In this document: piece by piece, positions 1 through 8,932 of the stretch
How positions within the stretch are numbered: the first letter of the stretch is position 1
Layout of the letters: every line of letters starts with the position of its first letter
Assembly (NCBI GenBank): GCA_002353815.1
Contig: DEKK01000016.1
Span: forward strand, 170,335-234,334
DNA: 64,000 nt
DNA from: Bifidobacteriaceae bacterium UBA2724
GTDB taxonomy: Bacteria; Actinomycetota; Actinomycetes; Actinomycetales; Bifidobacteriaceae
Direction of reading: 5' to 3'
The notes under the pieces: generated by a model
The model's database searches: none
Told to the model about the DNA's origin: nothing
What the model saw: only the letters and a program-made list of their open reading frames with translations
Made by a program: the position numbers and the translations under genes

Positions 1-27
1 CTGAAAGCCAAACGTTCGTTGTAATGA

Positions 28-55
28 ACAAGATGCATCCGACAAGATGCATCCG
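28..55. repeat. 14-bp tandem duplication
   Basis: Two adjacent identical copies of ACAAGATGCATCCG (28-41 and 42-55). Each contains the palindrome ATGCAT. They lie about 90 bp upstream of the glycosyltransferase start. Function unknown; could be a paired binding site or a slippage duplication. Confidence 0.7.
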
Positions 56-143
56 GCACATATTGTACATAGTGCTTTGTATGAAGGCAGTGCGACAATC
101 GGCGTCGGACAATGGCTGGGGCCGATGGATGTGAGGTGCAGGG

Positions 144-2447
144 ATGATGGCGGATCGCGAAGCCGCTCGGCACAAGCGCCACGGGCGCGGCAGGCAGTGG
201 GGCGCCGAACGCTCCACGCAGCCGCTGTCGATCATGCATGACCGGCCAAGCGGCCGGAAGATAGTTGCAGGATACGTCGCGATGGCGATGACCGTCGTCT
301 GCTATGTCGTGTACATGGTGCGCATGATTCTCACGCTGTTCGTGCGCAACCCCGACATCACCCTGCGGTTCGCGCTCGAAGGCGTGCTGTATCTGCTCAT
401 CGTGACGGTGCTGATCTTCAGCGCCATGGTGTATCTCGTCACGAGACAGGGCGCCATGAGGCGCTTCGCCACGCACCGGCGCATCCCCCGCGCCATGCTC
501 GACGAGCATTTCGACCATGGGTATTCCAAGGGGATCACCGTGCTCGTCCCGTCATACGTGGAACAGCCCAAGGTGGTCGAGAAAACCATCTGGTCCGCCG
601 CCCTGCAGGAATTCCCCGACATTGCCATCGTGCTGCTCATCGACGACCCGCCGCATCCCAGGGATGAGGAGCGCCGCCACATCCTCGAGGCGAGCCGCGA
701 CCTCGTGCCCCGTGTGATGGACGAACTCGCCGAGCCCGCGAAACGTTTCCAGGACGCACGCGCCGACGCGCGCCGCCGCTTGCACGGCCAGGTGTATGCC
801 CGCCGCGGAATCGTGGCGCAATGCATGGAGGATTACGGCGCCGCTGTGGCCTGGCTGGACGCCAAGGCGGATTCATGGGCCGTCGAAGACCATACGGACG
901 AGTTCTTCTGCGACCAGGTGCTGCGCGGCCTCGCCCGCGAGCTGGGCGAAACCGCCGAGGCGCTGCGCCAGGCCGTGAATCTCAACGAGCGCATCTCGTC
1001 GGAGCGCCTGCTGCAGCTGTACAACCGCCTCGTGTGGATCTTCACCGCCCAGGGGTGGTCGTTCGAGCGCAAGCAGTACTGCTCCACGTCGCAGGAGGGC
1101 AACAAGGCCATGAACCTCAATTCGTTCATCGGCCTCATGGGGCACAAGCTCAAGCGCGAGGTGACCGCGGACGGCATCGCGCTGCGCGACATCCGTCCCG
1201 GCGAGGCGCCGGATTTCGTCGTCCGCGACTCCGAATACGTGTTGACGCTCGACGCCGATTCGATGCTGCTGCGCGATTACTGCCTCCGTCTCGTCTACCA
1301 GCTCGAACAGCCCGGAAACGAAAGGACCGCGGTCATCCAGACGCCGTATTCGTCGTATCGCGGCGCACCCACGCGCATCGAGCGCATCGCCGCCGCCACG
1401 ACGGACATCCAGCATGTGCTGCACCAGGGCATGACGTATTACGACGCCACGTTCTGGGTAGGCGCGAACGCCGTGATCCGCAAGCGCGCGCTTGACGACA
1501 TCTGCGTCGTCTCCACGGAGGGCACGCGCACGATCAAGACCTACATCCAGGACCGCACGGTCATCGAGGATACGGAATCCAGCGTGGACCTGGGCTACTA
1601 CGGATGGCACCTGGTCAACTACCCGGAGCGCCTGAGCTACAGCGCCACGCCGCCCGACTTCGGCTCGCTCGTCGTGCAGCGCCGCCGTTGGGCGAACGGC
1701 GGCCTGCTCATCATCGGCAAGTTCTTCCACATCGTGCGCGCGCGGCGTTCCGGGCCCGATCCCGTCAAGTTCGGCGAATGGTGCCTGCGTGTCAACTACA
1801 TGGCGTCCATCGCGTGGTCGAGCTTCGGCCTGATATTCCTGCTCGGATACCCGTTCGACCAGCGCCTGCTCAGCCCGTGGGTGGTCGCCGCGTCGCTGCC
1901 GTATTTCGCGTCGTACGCTTCGGACCTCAAATACAACGGATACAGGCGTTCCGACATCTTCAGGATCTACGGATTCAATATCGTGCTGCTCGCCGTGAAC
2001 CTCGCCGGTACGCTCAAATCGATCCAGCAGGGCATGACGGATACGAAGATTCCGTTCGTGCGCACGCCGAAGGTCTCGAACCGCACCGCGTCGCCGCCGC
2101 TGTACGTAGCCATGCCGTGGGGCATCGTGATTTTCTCGTGCTTCGTGTTCTATTCGGATTACCTGTCTCACAACTGGGGCAATGCGATCTTCGCCGGGTT
2201 CAACGCCATCGTGACCGCGTGGGCCATCGTGTCGTACATCGGCGTGTGGCATTCCATTCAAGACATGGTGGTGGGGCTGGTGCGCTGGTTCTTCGTGCCA
2301 GTCGAGCCCAAGGTGTCGAAGGAGGAGCGGGTCGCGCAGGACGCCGCGGTCGAGGCGCTCGGCGGCAACGATTCGTGGCGCGACGCGCTGTATTTCGGCG
2401 ACCGCGAGATGGTGTACGAGTCCCGTCTGCAGTATGCGAGGCGTTGA
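144..2447 (+). CDS. membrane GT2 glycosyltransferase (cellulose/hyaluronan synthase-like)
   Basis: Processive-type family 2 glycosyltransferase, 767 aa, expected in the cytoplasmic membrane where it would transfer sugar from a nucleotide sugar to a growing glycan. Hydrophobic segments lie near residues 35-110, followed by a cytosolic GT-A domain. Visible GT2 motifs are DADS (about residue 370, metal/nucleotide binding), an acidic IEDTES segment (about 474, catalytic base region) and QRRRW (about 511-515, the QxxRW acceptor motif). Four or more membrane segments follow. The ATG at 144 has GAGGTG just upstream; a later ATG near 234 is the alternative. An insertion of about 150 residues between the first GT-A strands and the DxD makes the protein longer than simple GT2 enzymes. 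The product polysaccharide cannot be inferred. It appears monocistronic. Confidence 0.82.
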   Translation: MMADREAARHKRHGRGRQWGAERSTQPLSIMHDRPSGRKIVAGYVAMAMTVVCYVVYMVRMILTLFVRNPDITLRFALEGVLYLLIVTVLIFSAMVYLVTRQGAMRRFATHRRIPRAMLDEHFDHGYSKGITVLVPSYVEQPKVVEKTIWSAALQEFPDIAIVLLIDDPPHPRDEERRHILEASRDLVPRVMDELAEPAKRFQDARADARRRLHGQVYARRGIVAQCMEDYGAAVAWLDAKADSWAVEDHTDEFFCDQVLRGLARELGETAEALRQAVNLNERISSERLLQLYNRLVWIFTAQGWSFERKQYCSTSQEGNKAMNLNSFIGLMGHKLKREVTADGIALRDIRPGEAPDFVVRDSEYVLTLDADSMLLRDYCLRLVYQLEQPGNERTAVIQTPYSSYRGAPTRIERIAAATTDIQHVLHQGMTYYDATFWVGANAVIRKRALDDICVVSTEGTRTIKTYIQDRTVIEDTESSVDLGYYGWHLVNYPERLSYSATPPDFGSLVVQRRRWANGGLLIIGKFFHIVRARRSGPDPVKFGEWCLRVNYMASIAWSSFGLIFLLGYPFDQRLLSPWVVAASLPYFASYASDLKYNGYRRSDIFRIYGFNIVLLAVNLAGTLKSIQQGMTDTKIPFVRTPKVSNRTASPPLYVAMPWGIVIFSCFVFYSDYLSHNWGNAIFAGFNAIVTAWAIVSYIGVWHSIQDMVVGLVRWFFVPVEPKVSKEERVAQDAAVEALGGNDSWRDALYFGDREMVYESRLQYARR

Positions 2448-2670
2448 CGTGCCGTGCCGCGCTGTGGGCATCGCGCGTATGGCGCGGGGCGCAGGCCCGG
2501 ATGCGCGTGCGGCACCGGTCGATGGGGGCGAAGCGCGGTGCGACACAAAACCTTCACTTTATTCCCAGCTTTCACGAAGGTTCTTACAGGTTTCTTTCGA
2601 GGAAGGCGTCCTTTAATAAGAAATGTCAGCGAAATGCTGAAAAACTTAATTCCCTTCTCTCTTCTCTCCC

Positions 2671-2702
2671 AAGGCCCGGAATCTCTCTCCCGGGCCTTTC
2701 TC
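2671..2702 (+). terminator. terminator-like hairpin
   Basis: Perfect 9-bp stem AAGGCCCGG / CCGGGCCTT with a 10-nt loop, followed by a T-rich stretch. Probably ends transcription from the upstream glycosyltransferase gene, although it sits about 220 bp past the stop codon. Confidence 0.65.
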
Positions 2703-2773
2703 TTTCCATCTGGCTTTTCCGCGGCCCGGCCCGTGCCATGCCGCGCGAAGTCGACGATAGTGTGCCGGCGGGC

Positions 2774-2833
2774 GTCCTGGACTGCGACGTCCTGGGCTGC
2801 GACGTCCTGGGCTGCGACGTCCTAGACTGTGAG
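2774..2833 (+). repeat. four copies of a 15-bp tandem repeat before tatD
   Basis: Period-15 repeats of the form GTCCTGGGCTGCGAC at 2774, 2789, 2804 and 2819. The middle two are identical and the outer two differ by one to a few bases. The last copy ends 2 bp before the tatD ATG, so the repeat includes the ribosome-binding region. Copy-number change could alter translation or leader length. Confidence 0.85.
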
Positions 2834-2835
2834 AC

Positions 2836-3795
2836 ATGACGCACCACAAGCATCGCGATCGCAGCTGGCCCGACCTGCCCACGCCGCTCGCCGCCGAGAC
2901 CCCCGTGATCGACAATCACACGCATGTTGCCTCGGTGGTGAACTATTCCGCCTATATGAGCGCCGAGGGGGCGGCCCGCGGGCAATACGACATCCCCGTG
3001 TATTCCGCCGAGGAACATCTGCAGCGCGCCGCTTCGGTGGGCGTGGAAGGCATCATCGACGACGCGTGCGAATACCCCAATCTCGAAACCGCAGTCAACA
3101 TGGCCAAGGCGTATCCCGGGCGCGTCCACGCCGGCCTGGCGATTCACCCCAACGAGGCCGTCGCGCACGGCCATCGCTCGCAGATGGGCCCCGACGGCCT
3201 GGAGCCGGTCTACAAACCGTGGCACGACATCCCCTTCGGCGAGGCACTGGCGAAGGTCGAACGGCTCGCCCGCGAAAATCCCGACGAGGTCGTGGTCATA
3301 GGCGAGACGGGTCTGGATTATTTCCGCTGCGGCGAGGACGCGCGCATCCACCAGATCGAAGCGTTCCGCGCCCACATCGCGCTCGCCAAGGAACTGAACC
3401 TGCCCATGCAGATCCACGACCGCGACGCCCACCGCGACTGCATCGAGACGCTGCTGCGCGACGGCGCCCCCGAGCGCACGGTGTTCCACTCGTATTCGGG
3501 CGATGCCGAGATGGGCGCGATCTGCAACGAGCACGGATGGTACATGAGCTTCTCGGGCACGGTGAGCTACAAAGGCAACGACGGCATCCGCGCGGCGCTC
3601 GCGAATGCCGACCCCACGCGCATCATGGTCGAGACCGATGCGCCGTATCTGACGCCCATGCCGTATCGCGGCCGCACGAATTCCCCGGCCATGGTGCCCT
3701 ACACCCTCGCCGCCATGGCGCAGACGCGCGGCTGCAGCGTCGCCGACATCGCGCGCCTCACGCGCCGCAATACCCGCGAGTGCTACGGCATTTGA
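2836..3795 (+). CDS. TatD-family metal-dependent hydrolase
   Basis: 319-aa TIM-barrel metallohydrolase of the TatD DNase family, presumed cytosolic; characterised members are metal-dependent DNases/exonucleases. Metal-site motifs are all present: HTH in DNHTHVA (about residues 33-35), the GETGLDYF glutamate, histidines in QIHDRDAH and FHSYSG, and the terminal aspartate in ETDAPYLTP. The family is usually about 260 aa; the extra length is mainly an N-terminal extension and an insertion after the first strand. The ATG has only a weak GAG upstream because a 15-bp repeat occupies that region. The gene ends 24 bp from the convergent mannosyltransferase with no visible terminator between them. Confidence 0.88.
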   Translation: MTHHKHRDRSWPDLPTPLAAETPVIDNHTHVASVVNYSAYMSAEGAARGQYDIPVYSAEEHLQRAASVGVEGIIDDACEYPNLETAVNMAKAYPGRVHAGLAIHPNEAVAHGHRSQMGPDGLEPVYKPWHDIPFGEALAKVERLARENPDEVVVIGETGLDYFRCGEDARIHQIEAFRAHIALAKELNLPMQIHDRDAHRDCIETLLRDGAPERTVFHSYSGDAEMGAICNEHGWYMSFSGTVSYKGNDGIRAALANADPTRIMVETDAPYLTPMPYRGRTNSPAMVPYTLAAMAQTRGCSVADIARLTRRNTRECYGI

Positions 3796-3819
3796 CCTGG
3801 CGTCTCCCGGCCCAAACCG

Positions 3820-5688
3820 TCAGGTGCCGTTTGCCCAGCCCGGCAGCAGCATGCGGAGCAGGAATCCCGTTTCCGTCAGCGGCACGAACGTCCAGATCGG
3901 ATACAGAAACACCAGGAACATCGTGGCGATGACGTCGAGCGCAACCGCGCACCGTTTGAAACAGCCGGGTTTCTTGGGCTCGCGGCGGTGCAGCACCCAG
4001 TCCAGCCCGTAGCACGTGCCGAGGATGACCCACGGCACGAATGCGATGGAGTAATACGAATACACCGTGCGGCCTTGGTACAGCAGCCACGGCGCCCAGC
4101 CGGCGATGATGCCCGACCAGACGGCCAACACGCGCCAGTCGCCGCGTCTGCGCCATGCGAAAAACAGCGCGAGCAGAAGGCAGGGCGTGCCTATCCACCA
4201 CACGGCAGGATTGCCGATTCCTATGATCGTATTGATGCACTGCTCCCGAGAGGGATTGCACAACAGGGTCGGGCCACCGTCCGACTGCGTGGCCTGCCTC
4301 CACCACAGATTCGTGCCTTTGAGCTGCAGCGGCCAGTCCCAGACGCTGGACTCGCTGGGGTTGTATCCCGTCATCGACTGCGCATCCTCAATGTAGTGCC
4401 TGTGCAAAGCCACCAGTGAATTGAGGGTGTCGGGCAGCCATGTGGCGCCTTGTCCGGGATGCTCCTGCGCCCAGTGTCGGTAATATCCGTCGTCGCTGAC
4501 GAGCCAGCTGGCCCATGTGCCCAGATAGATGAGCACGACGAGAGGGATGGAGTAGAGCGCGGTCAGCAGGCCGTCTTTGGCGATGAGCGCGCCGAACCAG
4601 CCGCGGTATCCCACGATGCGCCGGTTGTAGGCGTCCCACAACACCGAGATGACGGCGAAAACCGCGAAGAAATACCCACCGGACCACTTGATGCCAGTCG
4701 CCACGGCGAGCATCGCGAATGCGGCGAGGCGCCACCATGACAGCGCGACGACGGGGCCCGAGGAATCCACGACGAGACGCACCGACGGGCGTCCTGCGGC
4801 GGCGCGGGTGTCGCCGCCTTCGCCGCGGCGCTCGCGGTCGGTGAGCGGCACGGTGCGGATGACGGAGCCGGGGCGGGAGACGTCGCGCTCGTGCGCGGCG
4901 AGCAACCGGGCCTTCGCCCAATCGCGGTGGTTGAGCAGGCAGAGGAACGCGGCGAGCGTGAACGCGGTGACGAAGATGTCGAGCATGGCGACGCGGCTCA
5001 TCGTGATGGCGTGCCCGTCGAATGCCATGAGTATGGCGGCGGTGGTGGCGATGGTGACGTTGTGGAAGAGCCTGAGCGCCACGCGCGCGACGAGAAGGAT
5101 GCAGATGGTGCCTGCAAGGGCCGGGAAGAACCGCCATCCGAAGGGCGTGCGGCCAAAGATCTTGATGCCCAGCGCGATGATCCATTTGCCCAGCGGCGGG
5201 TGCGTGAATGTCGTCTCGGGAGCCATCGAGTAGATCTCGGTCTGCCCTTGCATGAACAGGAGGTTCGCCTTGTTGTTGGCCACCGTCAGAACGGAGCTGG
5301 GGTCTTGGAATGACGGCCATTCGCGCTCGACGCCTGTGCGAAGCAGCGTCCAGGCGGCCTTGACATAGAAGTGCTCGTCAAACAGGATCGCGTTCGGCGT
5401 GCCGAGGCGGAAGAAGCGGATGAATCCGCCGATGGCCGTGACGATGAGGGGTGCGATCCAGCCGAGGGCGCGGTCGGAGGGGCGGTGGCGCCGCCACCAG
5501 CGGGTGAAGCGCGAGGCGCGGCGTGGGCTGTTGGCGTTGCCGCCCACGGGGCGCGTGAGGAACGCGACGATCGGGTTACGCTTGGCGGCCGTGCCCGTTG
5601 CGCCTGCCGTTACGGCGGAATCGGCTGACGGCGCGGCGTCCTCTGTGACGACATGCCGTGATGTCTCTCTCGTGGTCATGCGTCCCAT
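3820..5688 (-). CDS. pmt: dolichyl/polyprenyl-phosphate-mannose protein mannosyltransferase (copy 1)
   Basis: GT39-type protein O-mannosyltransferase, 622 aa, multi-pass membrane enzyme that would move mannose from polyprenyl-P-mannose to Ser/Thr of exported proteins. Key signs are the acidic FDEHFYVKAAW motif after the first membrane span, the THPPLGKW loop, and about ten hydrophobic helices. The first ~75 residues are polar and Arg/Pro rich. A cytoplasmic-looking Arg/Asp-rich loop lies in the middle. Start ATG at 5688; a second in-frame ATG lies three codons later with a GGGA upstream, so the exact start is uncertain. It is a tandem paralog of the next gene upstream on the minus strand (same length, blocks of near-identical DNA), 101 bp apart, probably co-transcribed. 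Confidence 0.87.
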   Translation of the reverse strand: MGRMTTRETSRHVVTEDAAPSADSAVTAGATGTAAKRNPIVAFLTRPVGGNANSPRRASRFTRWWRRHRPSDRALGWIAPLIVTAIGGFIRFFRLGTPNAILFDEHFYVKAAWTLLRTGVEREWPSFQDPSSVLTVANNKANLLFMQGQTEIYSMAPETTFTHPPLGKWIIALGIKIFGRTPFGWRFFPALAGTICILLVARVALRLFHNVTIATTAAILMAFDGHAITMSRVAMLDIFVTAFTLAAFLCLLNHRDWAKARLLAAHERDVSRPGSVIRTVPLTDRERRGEGGDTRAAAGRPSVRLVVDSSGPVVALSWWRLAAFAMLAVATGIKWSGGYFFAVFAVISVLWDAYNRRIVGYRGWFGALIAKDGLLTALYSIPLVVLIYLGTWASWLVSDDGYYRHWAQEHPGQGATWLPDTLNSLVALHRHYIEDAQSMTGYNPSESSVWDWPLQLKGTNLWWRQATQSDGGPTLLCNPSREQCINTIIGIGNPAVWWIGTPCLLLALFFAWRRRGDWRVLAVWSGIIAGWAPWLLYQGRTVYSYYSIAFVPWVILGTCYGLDWVLHRREPKKPGCFKRCAVALDVIATMFLVFLYPIWTFVPLTETGFLLRMLLPGWANGT

Positions 5689-5789
5689 GCTAGGCGAATC
5701 AGCTGATAAACGAAGCGGCGTTGTGCGTTGTGCGCTGCGGATTCAGACGGAGATGCGGGGCCGAACGGGGCGCCGGGCAGGCGCGGCGG

Positions 5790-7658
5790 TCAGATGGTCT
5801 GGATCCAGCCGGGGAAGACCATGCGCATCAGCCATCCCTCGGTTGAGACGGGCAGATCCGTCCAGATGGGGTAGAGGAACACCGCCACCGCGATCACCGC
5901 GATGTCGAGGCAGATCGCGTTGCGGCGCAAAGTCCCGGGTTTCGTGGGGTCGCGCCGGCATCGCAGCCAGTCGAGCCCGTAGCAGGTTCCCAGAATGATC
6001 CATGGCAGGAACGAGATGGAGTAGTAGGCGAACAGGGTGCGCTGAAGGAACAGCAGCCACGGCATCCAGCCGGCGACGATTCCCGACCAGACGGCCAGCG
6101 CGCGCCAGTCGCCGCGCCTGCGCCATGCGAAAAACAGCGCGAGCAACAGGCAGATTGAACCCACCCACCACACGACGGGGTTGCCCACGTTGGTCACGGT
6201 CTCCATGCAGTCGAGGCGAGGCGTCAGGCTGCACATCGGCGGATAGGTCGTGCGGGACCAGCGCGATGTGAAGATCGGCACCCGGGCGAAGGTGGTGGAG
6301 CTCAGCTGCAGCGGCCACATGAACGGGCTCGAGGCCATGGGGTGGACACGGGTGATGGACGAGGACGCCTGCAGGTCCGAAATATGCACATAGATGAAGG
6401 ACCGCGGCGTGTCGGGCAGCCATGTCACGCCCTGGCCGGGATGCTCTTGGGCCCAGTGCCGGCCCCACGAATCATCGGTGAGGAACCAGCTCATCCACGT
6501 CGTGACGTACGTCAGCGCATACACGGGCAGCGTCCACAGGGCAGTGAGGATCCCGTCGCGCCCGATGAGCGATTGGAACCAGCCGGAGTACCCGACCGTG
6601 CGTCGGTCATAGGCATCCCATGCCACCGACATCACGGCGAAAACCGCGAAGAACCACAGGGTGTTCCATTTGACGCCGGTGCCGAGCGCCAGAAGCACCA
6701 CGCCGGCGAGCCTCCACCACGTGAATGTGACGATGGGGCCCGAGGAATCCATGACGAGACGCACCGACGGGCGTCCTGCGGCGGCGCGGGTGTCGCCGCC
6801 TTCGCCGCGGCGCTCGCGGTCGGTGAGCTTCACGGTGCGGATGACGGAGCCGGGGCGGGAGACGTCGCGCTCGTGCGCGGCGAGCAGACGCGCGTGTGCC
6901 TCGCTGCGGTGGTTGAGCAGGCAGAGGAACGCGGCGAGCGTGAACGCGGTGACGAAGATGTCGAGCATGGCCGTGCGGCTCATCGTGATGGCCTGCCCGT
7001 CGAATGCCATGAGTATGGCGGCGGTGGTGGCGATGGTGACGTTGCGGAAGAGCCTGAGCGCCACCCGCGCGATAAGAAGGATGCACAGCGTGCCGGTCAG
7101 GGCGACGGCGAAACGCCATCCGAAGGGCGTGGGGCCAAAGATCTTCATGCCGATGGCAATAAGCCATTTGCCCAGCGGCGGATGGGTGAAGATACTTTCC
7201 GGCTGTGACGTGAACAGGTCGGTCTGGCCTTGGACGAACAGCGTCCCGGCGTCGGTGCCGTCGATGGTCTCGGGCCAGTCGCGTTCGGCACCGGTTTTGA
7301 GCATCGCCCAGGCGTCCTTGACGTAGTAATCCTCGTCGAAGAGCAGAACATTGGGCGTGCCGAGGCGGAAGAAGCGGATGAATCCGCCGATGGCCGTGAC
7401 GATGAGGGGTGCGATCCAGCCGAGGGCGCGGCCGGAGGGGCGGTGGCGCCGCCACCAGCGGGTGAAGCGCGAGGCGCGGCGTGGGCTGTTGGCGTTGCCG
7501 CCCACGGGGCGCGTGAGGAACGCGACTATCGGGTTGCGCTTGGCGGCCGTGTCCGTTGTGCCTGCCGCGGTGCCCTCTGTGGCGCTCGTGGTCGCGGTGG
7601 AATCCTCGGCTGAGGCTGTGACGTCGTTGTTCACTGGATTGTCTTGCGTGCTCTCCAT
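5790..7658 (-). CDS. protein O-mannosyltransferase paralog (copy 2)
   Basis: Second GT39-type mannosyltransferase, also 622 aa, same fold and membrane layout as the 3820-5688 copy. The acidic motif reads FDEDYYVKDAW, and the substrate-loop THPPLGKW is conserved. The C-terminal luminal half and the loop around residues 400-470 are clearly diverged from copy 1, which suggests different acceptor proteins. N-terminal residues 35-110 and the central loop are almost identical between copies at the DNA level, pointing to recent duplication or gene conversion. Start ATG at 7658. It is the promoter-proximal gene of the pair. Confidence 0.87.
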   Translation of the reverse strand: MESTQDNPVNNDVTASAEDSTATTSATEGTAAGTTDTAAKRNPIVAFLTRPVGGNANSPRRASRFTRWWRRHRPSGRALGWIAPLIVTAIGGFIRFFRLGTPNVLLFDEDYYVKDAWAMLKTGAERDWPETIDGTDAGTLFVQGQTDLFTSQPESIFTHPPLGKWLIAIGMKIFGPTPFGWRFAVALTGTLCILLIARVALRLFRNVTIATTAAILMAFDGQAITMSRTAMLDIFVTAFTLAAFLCLLNHRSEAHARLLAAHERDVSRPGSVIRTVKLTDRERRGEGGDTRAAAGRPSVRLVMDSSGPIVTFTWWRLAGVVLLALGTGVKWNTLWFFAVFAVMSVAWDAYDRRTVGYSGWFQSLIGRDGILTALWTLPVYALTYVTTWMSWFLTDDSWGRHWAQEHPGQGVTWLPDTPRSFIYVHISDLQASSSITRVHPMASSPFMWPLQLSSTTFARVPIFTSRWSRTTYPPMCSLTPRLDCMETVTNVGNPVVWWVGSICLLLALFFAWRRRGDWRALAVWSGIVAGWMPWLLFLQRTLFAYYSISFLPWIILGTCYGLDWLRCRRDPTKPGTLRRNAICLDIAVIAVAVFLYPIWTDLPVSTEGWLMRMVFPGWIQTI

Positions 7659-7859
7659 GGATTCATGATAAGCATGGTTGGCGTTGTGGCTGTGGCAAGG
7701 CGTCGATTTGACGGCGGATTCGGGCTCTGTGGATTCGGCTTCGGGGCGGCATGTCCGGCGACGTCGCCTATGGAAATGCGATTGGCGCTATGCCTCCTTA
7801 TAGTCAGAATCGATAGCATTCGGGCGGGCGAATGCAAAACATCGAATAGAGTTGACACC

Positions 7860-8714
7860 ATGTGTAGATTGCTGGGATACGCGACGGCGGGAACGAACGA
7901 AAGCCTGGAGGACGTGCTCGGAGAGGGCGTCGTGAGGGAGTTCATGCGCCTGTCGCTCATTCATAACGACGGATGGGGCGCCGCGCTTGTGGCGGATTCC
8001 GCCCGCCGTGCCGGTATCGACGATGGCGGTGCGCTCACCTCGGGCAACTACACGTCCATCTACAAGTCCACGGAACCCGCCTACCTCGACCCCGCGTCCA
8101 GCCTTCTGGCGCAGCAGGGCGCCCGCGGCGCGCTGTTCCATCTGCGCCTCGCGTCGTCGAACCTGCCGCTCATCATCGAGAACCAGCAGCCGTTCAGCAC
8201 CGACGGCATCGCATTCATCCATAACGGCGACATCTCTGATGCGGACGGCCGCAACATCGTCCACGACCCGGACCTGCCGGTGAGCCGCGAAGACATACTG
8301 TCGACCGGCGGCAAGTCCGACTCCGCCATCTACTTCGCGGTCGTCCTGCGCCATCTGAGCGAGGGCAAGACCCTGCCCGAGGCCGTCGCCGCCGCCATCG
8401 CGGACCTGCGCAAGAAGTATCCGCGCAGCTCCTACAACTGCATGGTCCAGAACGACAACATGCTGGTCGTCGCCAACGCCGCGGGACGCCGCGAGACCAG
8501 CCCGCGCATCGTCGAGGTCTACCGCCGTTTCGGACTTGAGGACCGCGCCGCGGGATACCGCGTGCTGCGGTACCGCGACATCCGGCAGGGCGGCGTCGTG
8601 GTGGCGTCGAGCGGATTCCCGCAGGACGAGCGCGACGGTTGGCGCGAGCTGCCGAACAACCACATCCTCGTCGCCTCCAATCGCACCGGCGAATACGAGG
8701 TCTACGAGCTCTAG
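7860..8714 (+). CDS. class II glutamine amidotransferase (YafJ/EgtC-like)
   Basis: 284-aa N-terminal-nucleophile amidotransferase. The protein begins MCRLLGYAT: Cys2 becomes the catalytic nucleophile after Met removal, which fixes the start at 7860 even though the frame is open further upstream. Other class II features are the NDGWGAAL segment, the HLRLASS segment and FIHNGDI. There is no attached synthase domain, so it is a stand-alone hydrolase of the YafJ/EgtC type that removes or transfers an amide or gamma-glutamyl group. The next gene is a glutamate-cysteine ligase homolog 218 bp downstream, so a role in gamma-glutamyl-thiol metabolism is an attractive inference but not shown. Confidence 0.82.
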   Translation: MCRLLGYATAGTNESLEDVLGEGVVREFMRLSLIHNDGWGAALVADSARRAGIDDGGALTSGNYTSIYKSTEPAYLDPASSLLAQQGARGALFHLRLASSNLPLIIENQQPFSTDGIAFIHNGDISDADGRNIVHDPDLPVSREDILSTGGKSDSAIYFAVVLRHLSEGKTLPEAVAAAIADLRKKYPRSSYNCMVQNDNMLVVANAAGRRETSPRIVEVYRRFGLEDRAAGYRVLRYRDIRQGGVVVASSGFPQDERDGWRELPNNHILVASNRTGEYEVYEL

Positions 8715-8932
8715 GCGCCAATCCGACGGGGCACGGATCCAGCGGGGCAGGGAATCCGGCGGGGCGTGGCGAGGCGTGGCGCACGGCGAGGCGTGACGCA
8801 ACCGGTGCGCGGCGGGTGCATGGGTCCGCTGTGGGCGAACCCCGGCACATTGGGCGCACCGTACAAACGTGCCATAACAATTTTGTAGAGCGTCGTCATA
8901 CGGCGCACGTACGGAATCGATAAGCTGGAGTC

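Larger units (their letters stand above)
2448..2835. other. intergenic region with hairpin and short tandem repeat
   Basis: A 388-bp spacer. It begins GC-rich, has an AT-rich pocket around 2540-2660, then a strong hairpin at 2671-2698 and a 15-bp tandem repeat running up to the tatD start codon. No convincing open frame. Confidence 0.6.

Noticed and set aside
873..2546. 557-codon open frame on the minus strand across the GT2 gene
   Set aside because: Composition and Arg/His richness are typical of an antisense shadow in high-GC DNA; no ribosome-binding site or domain.
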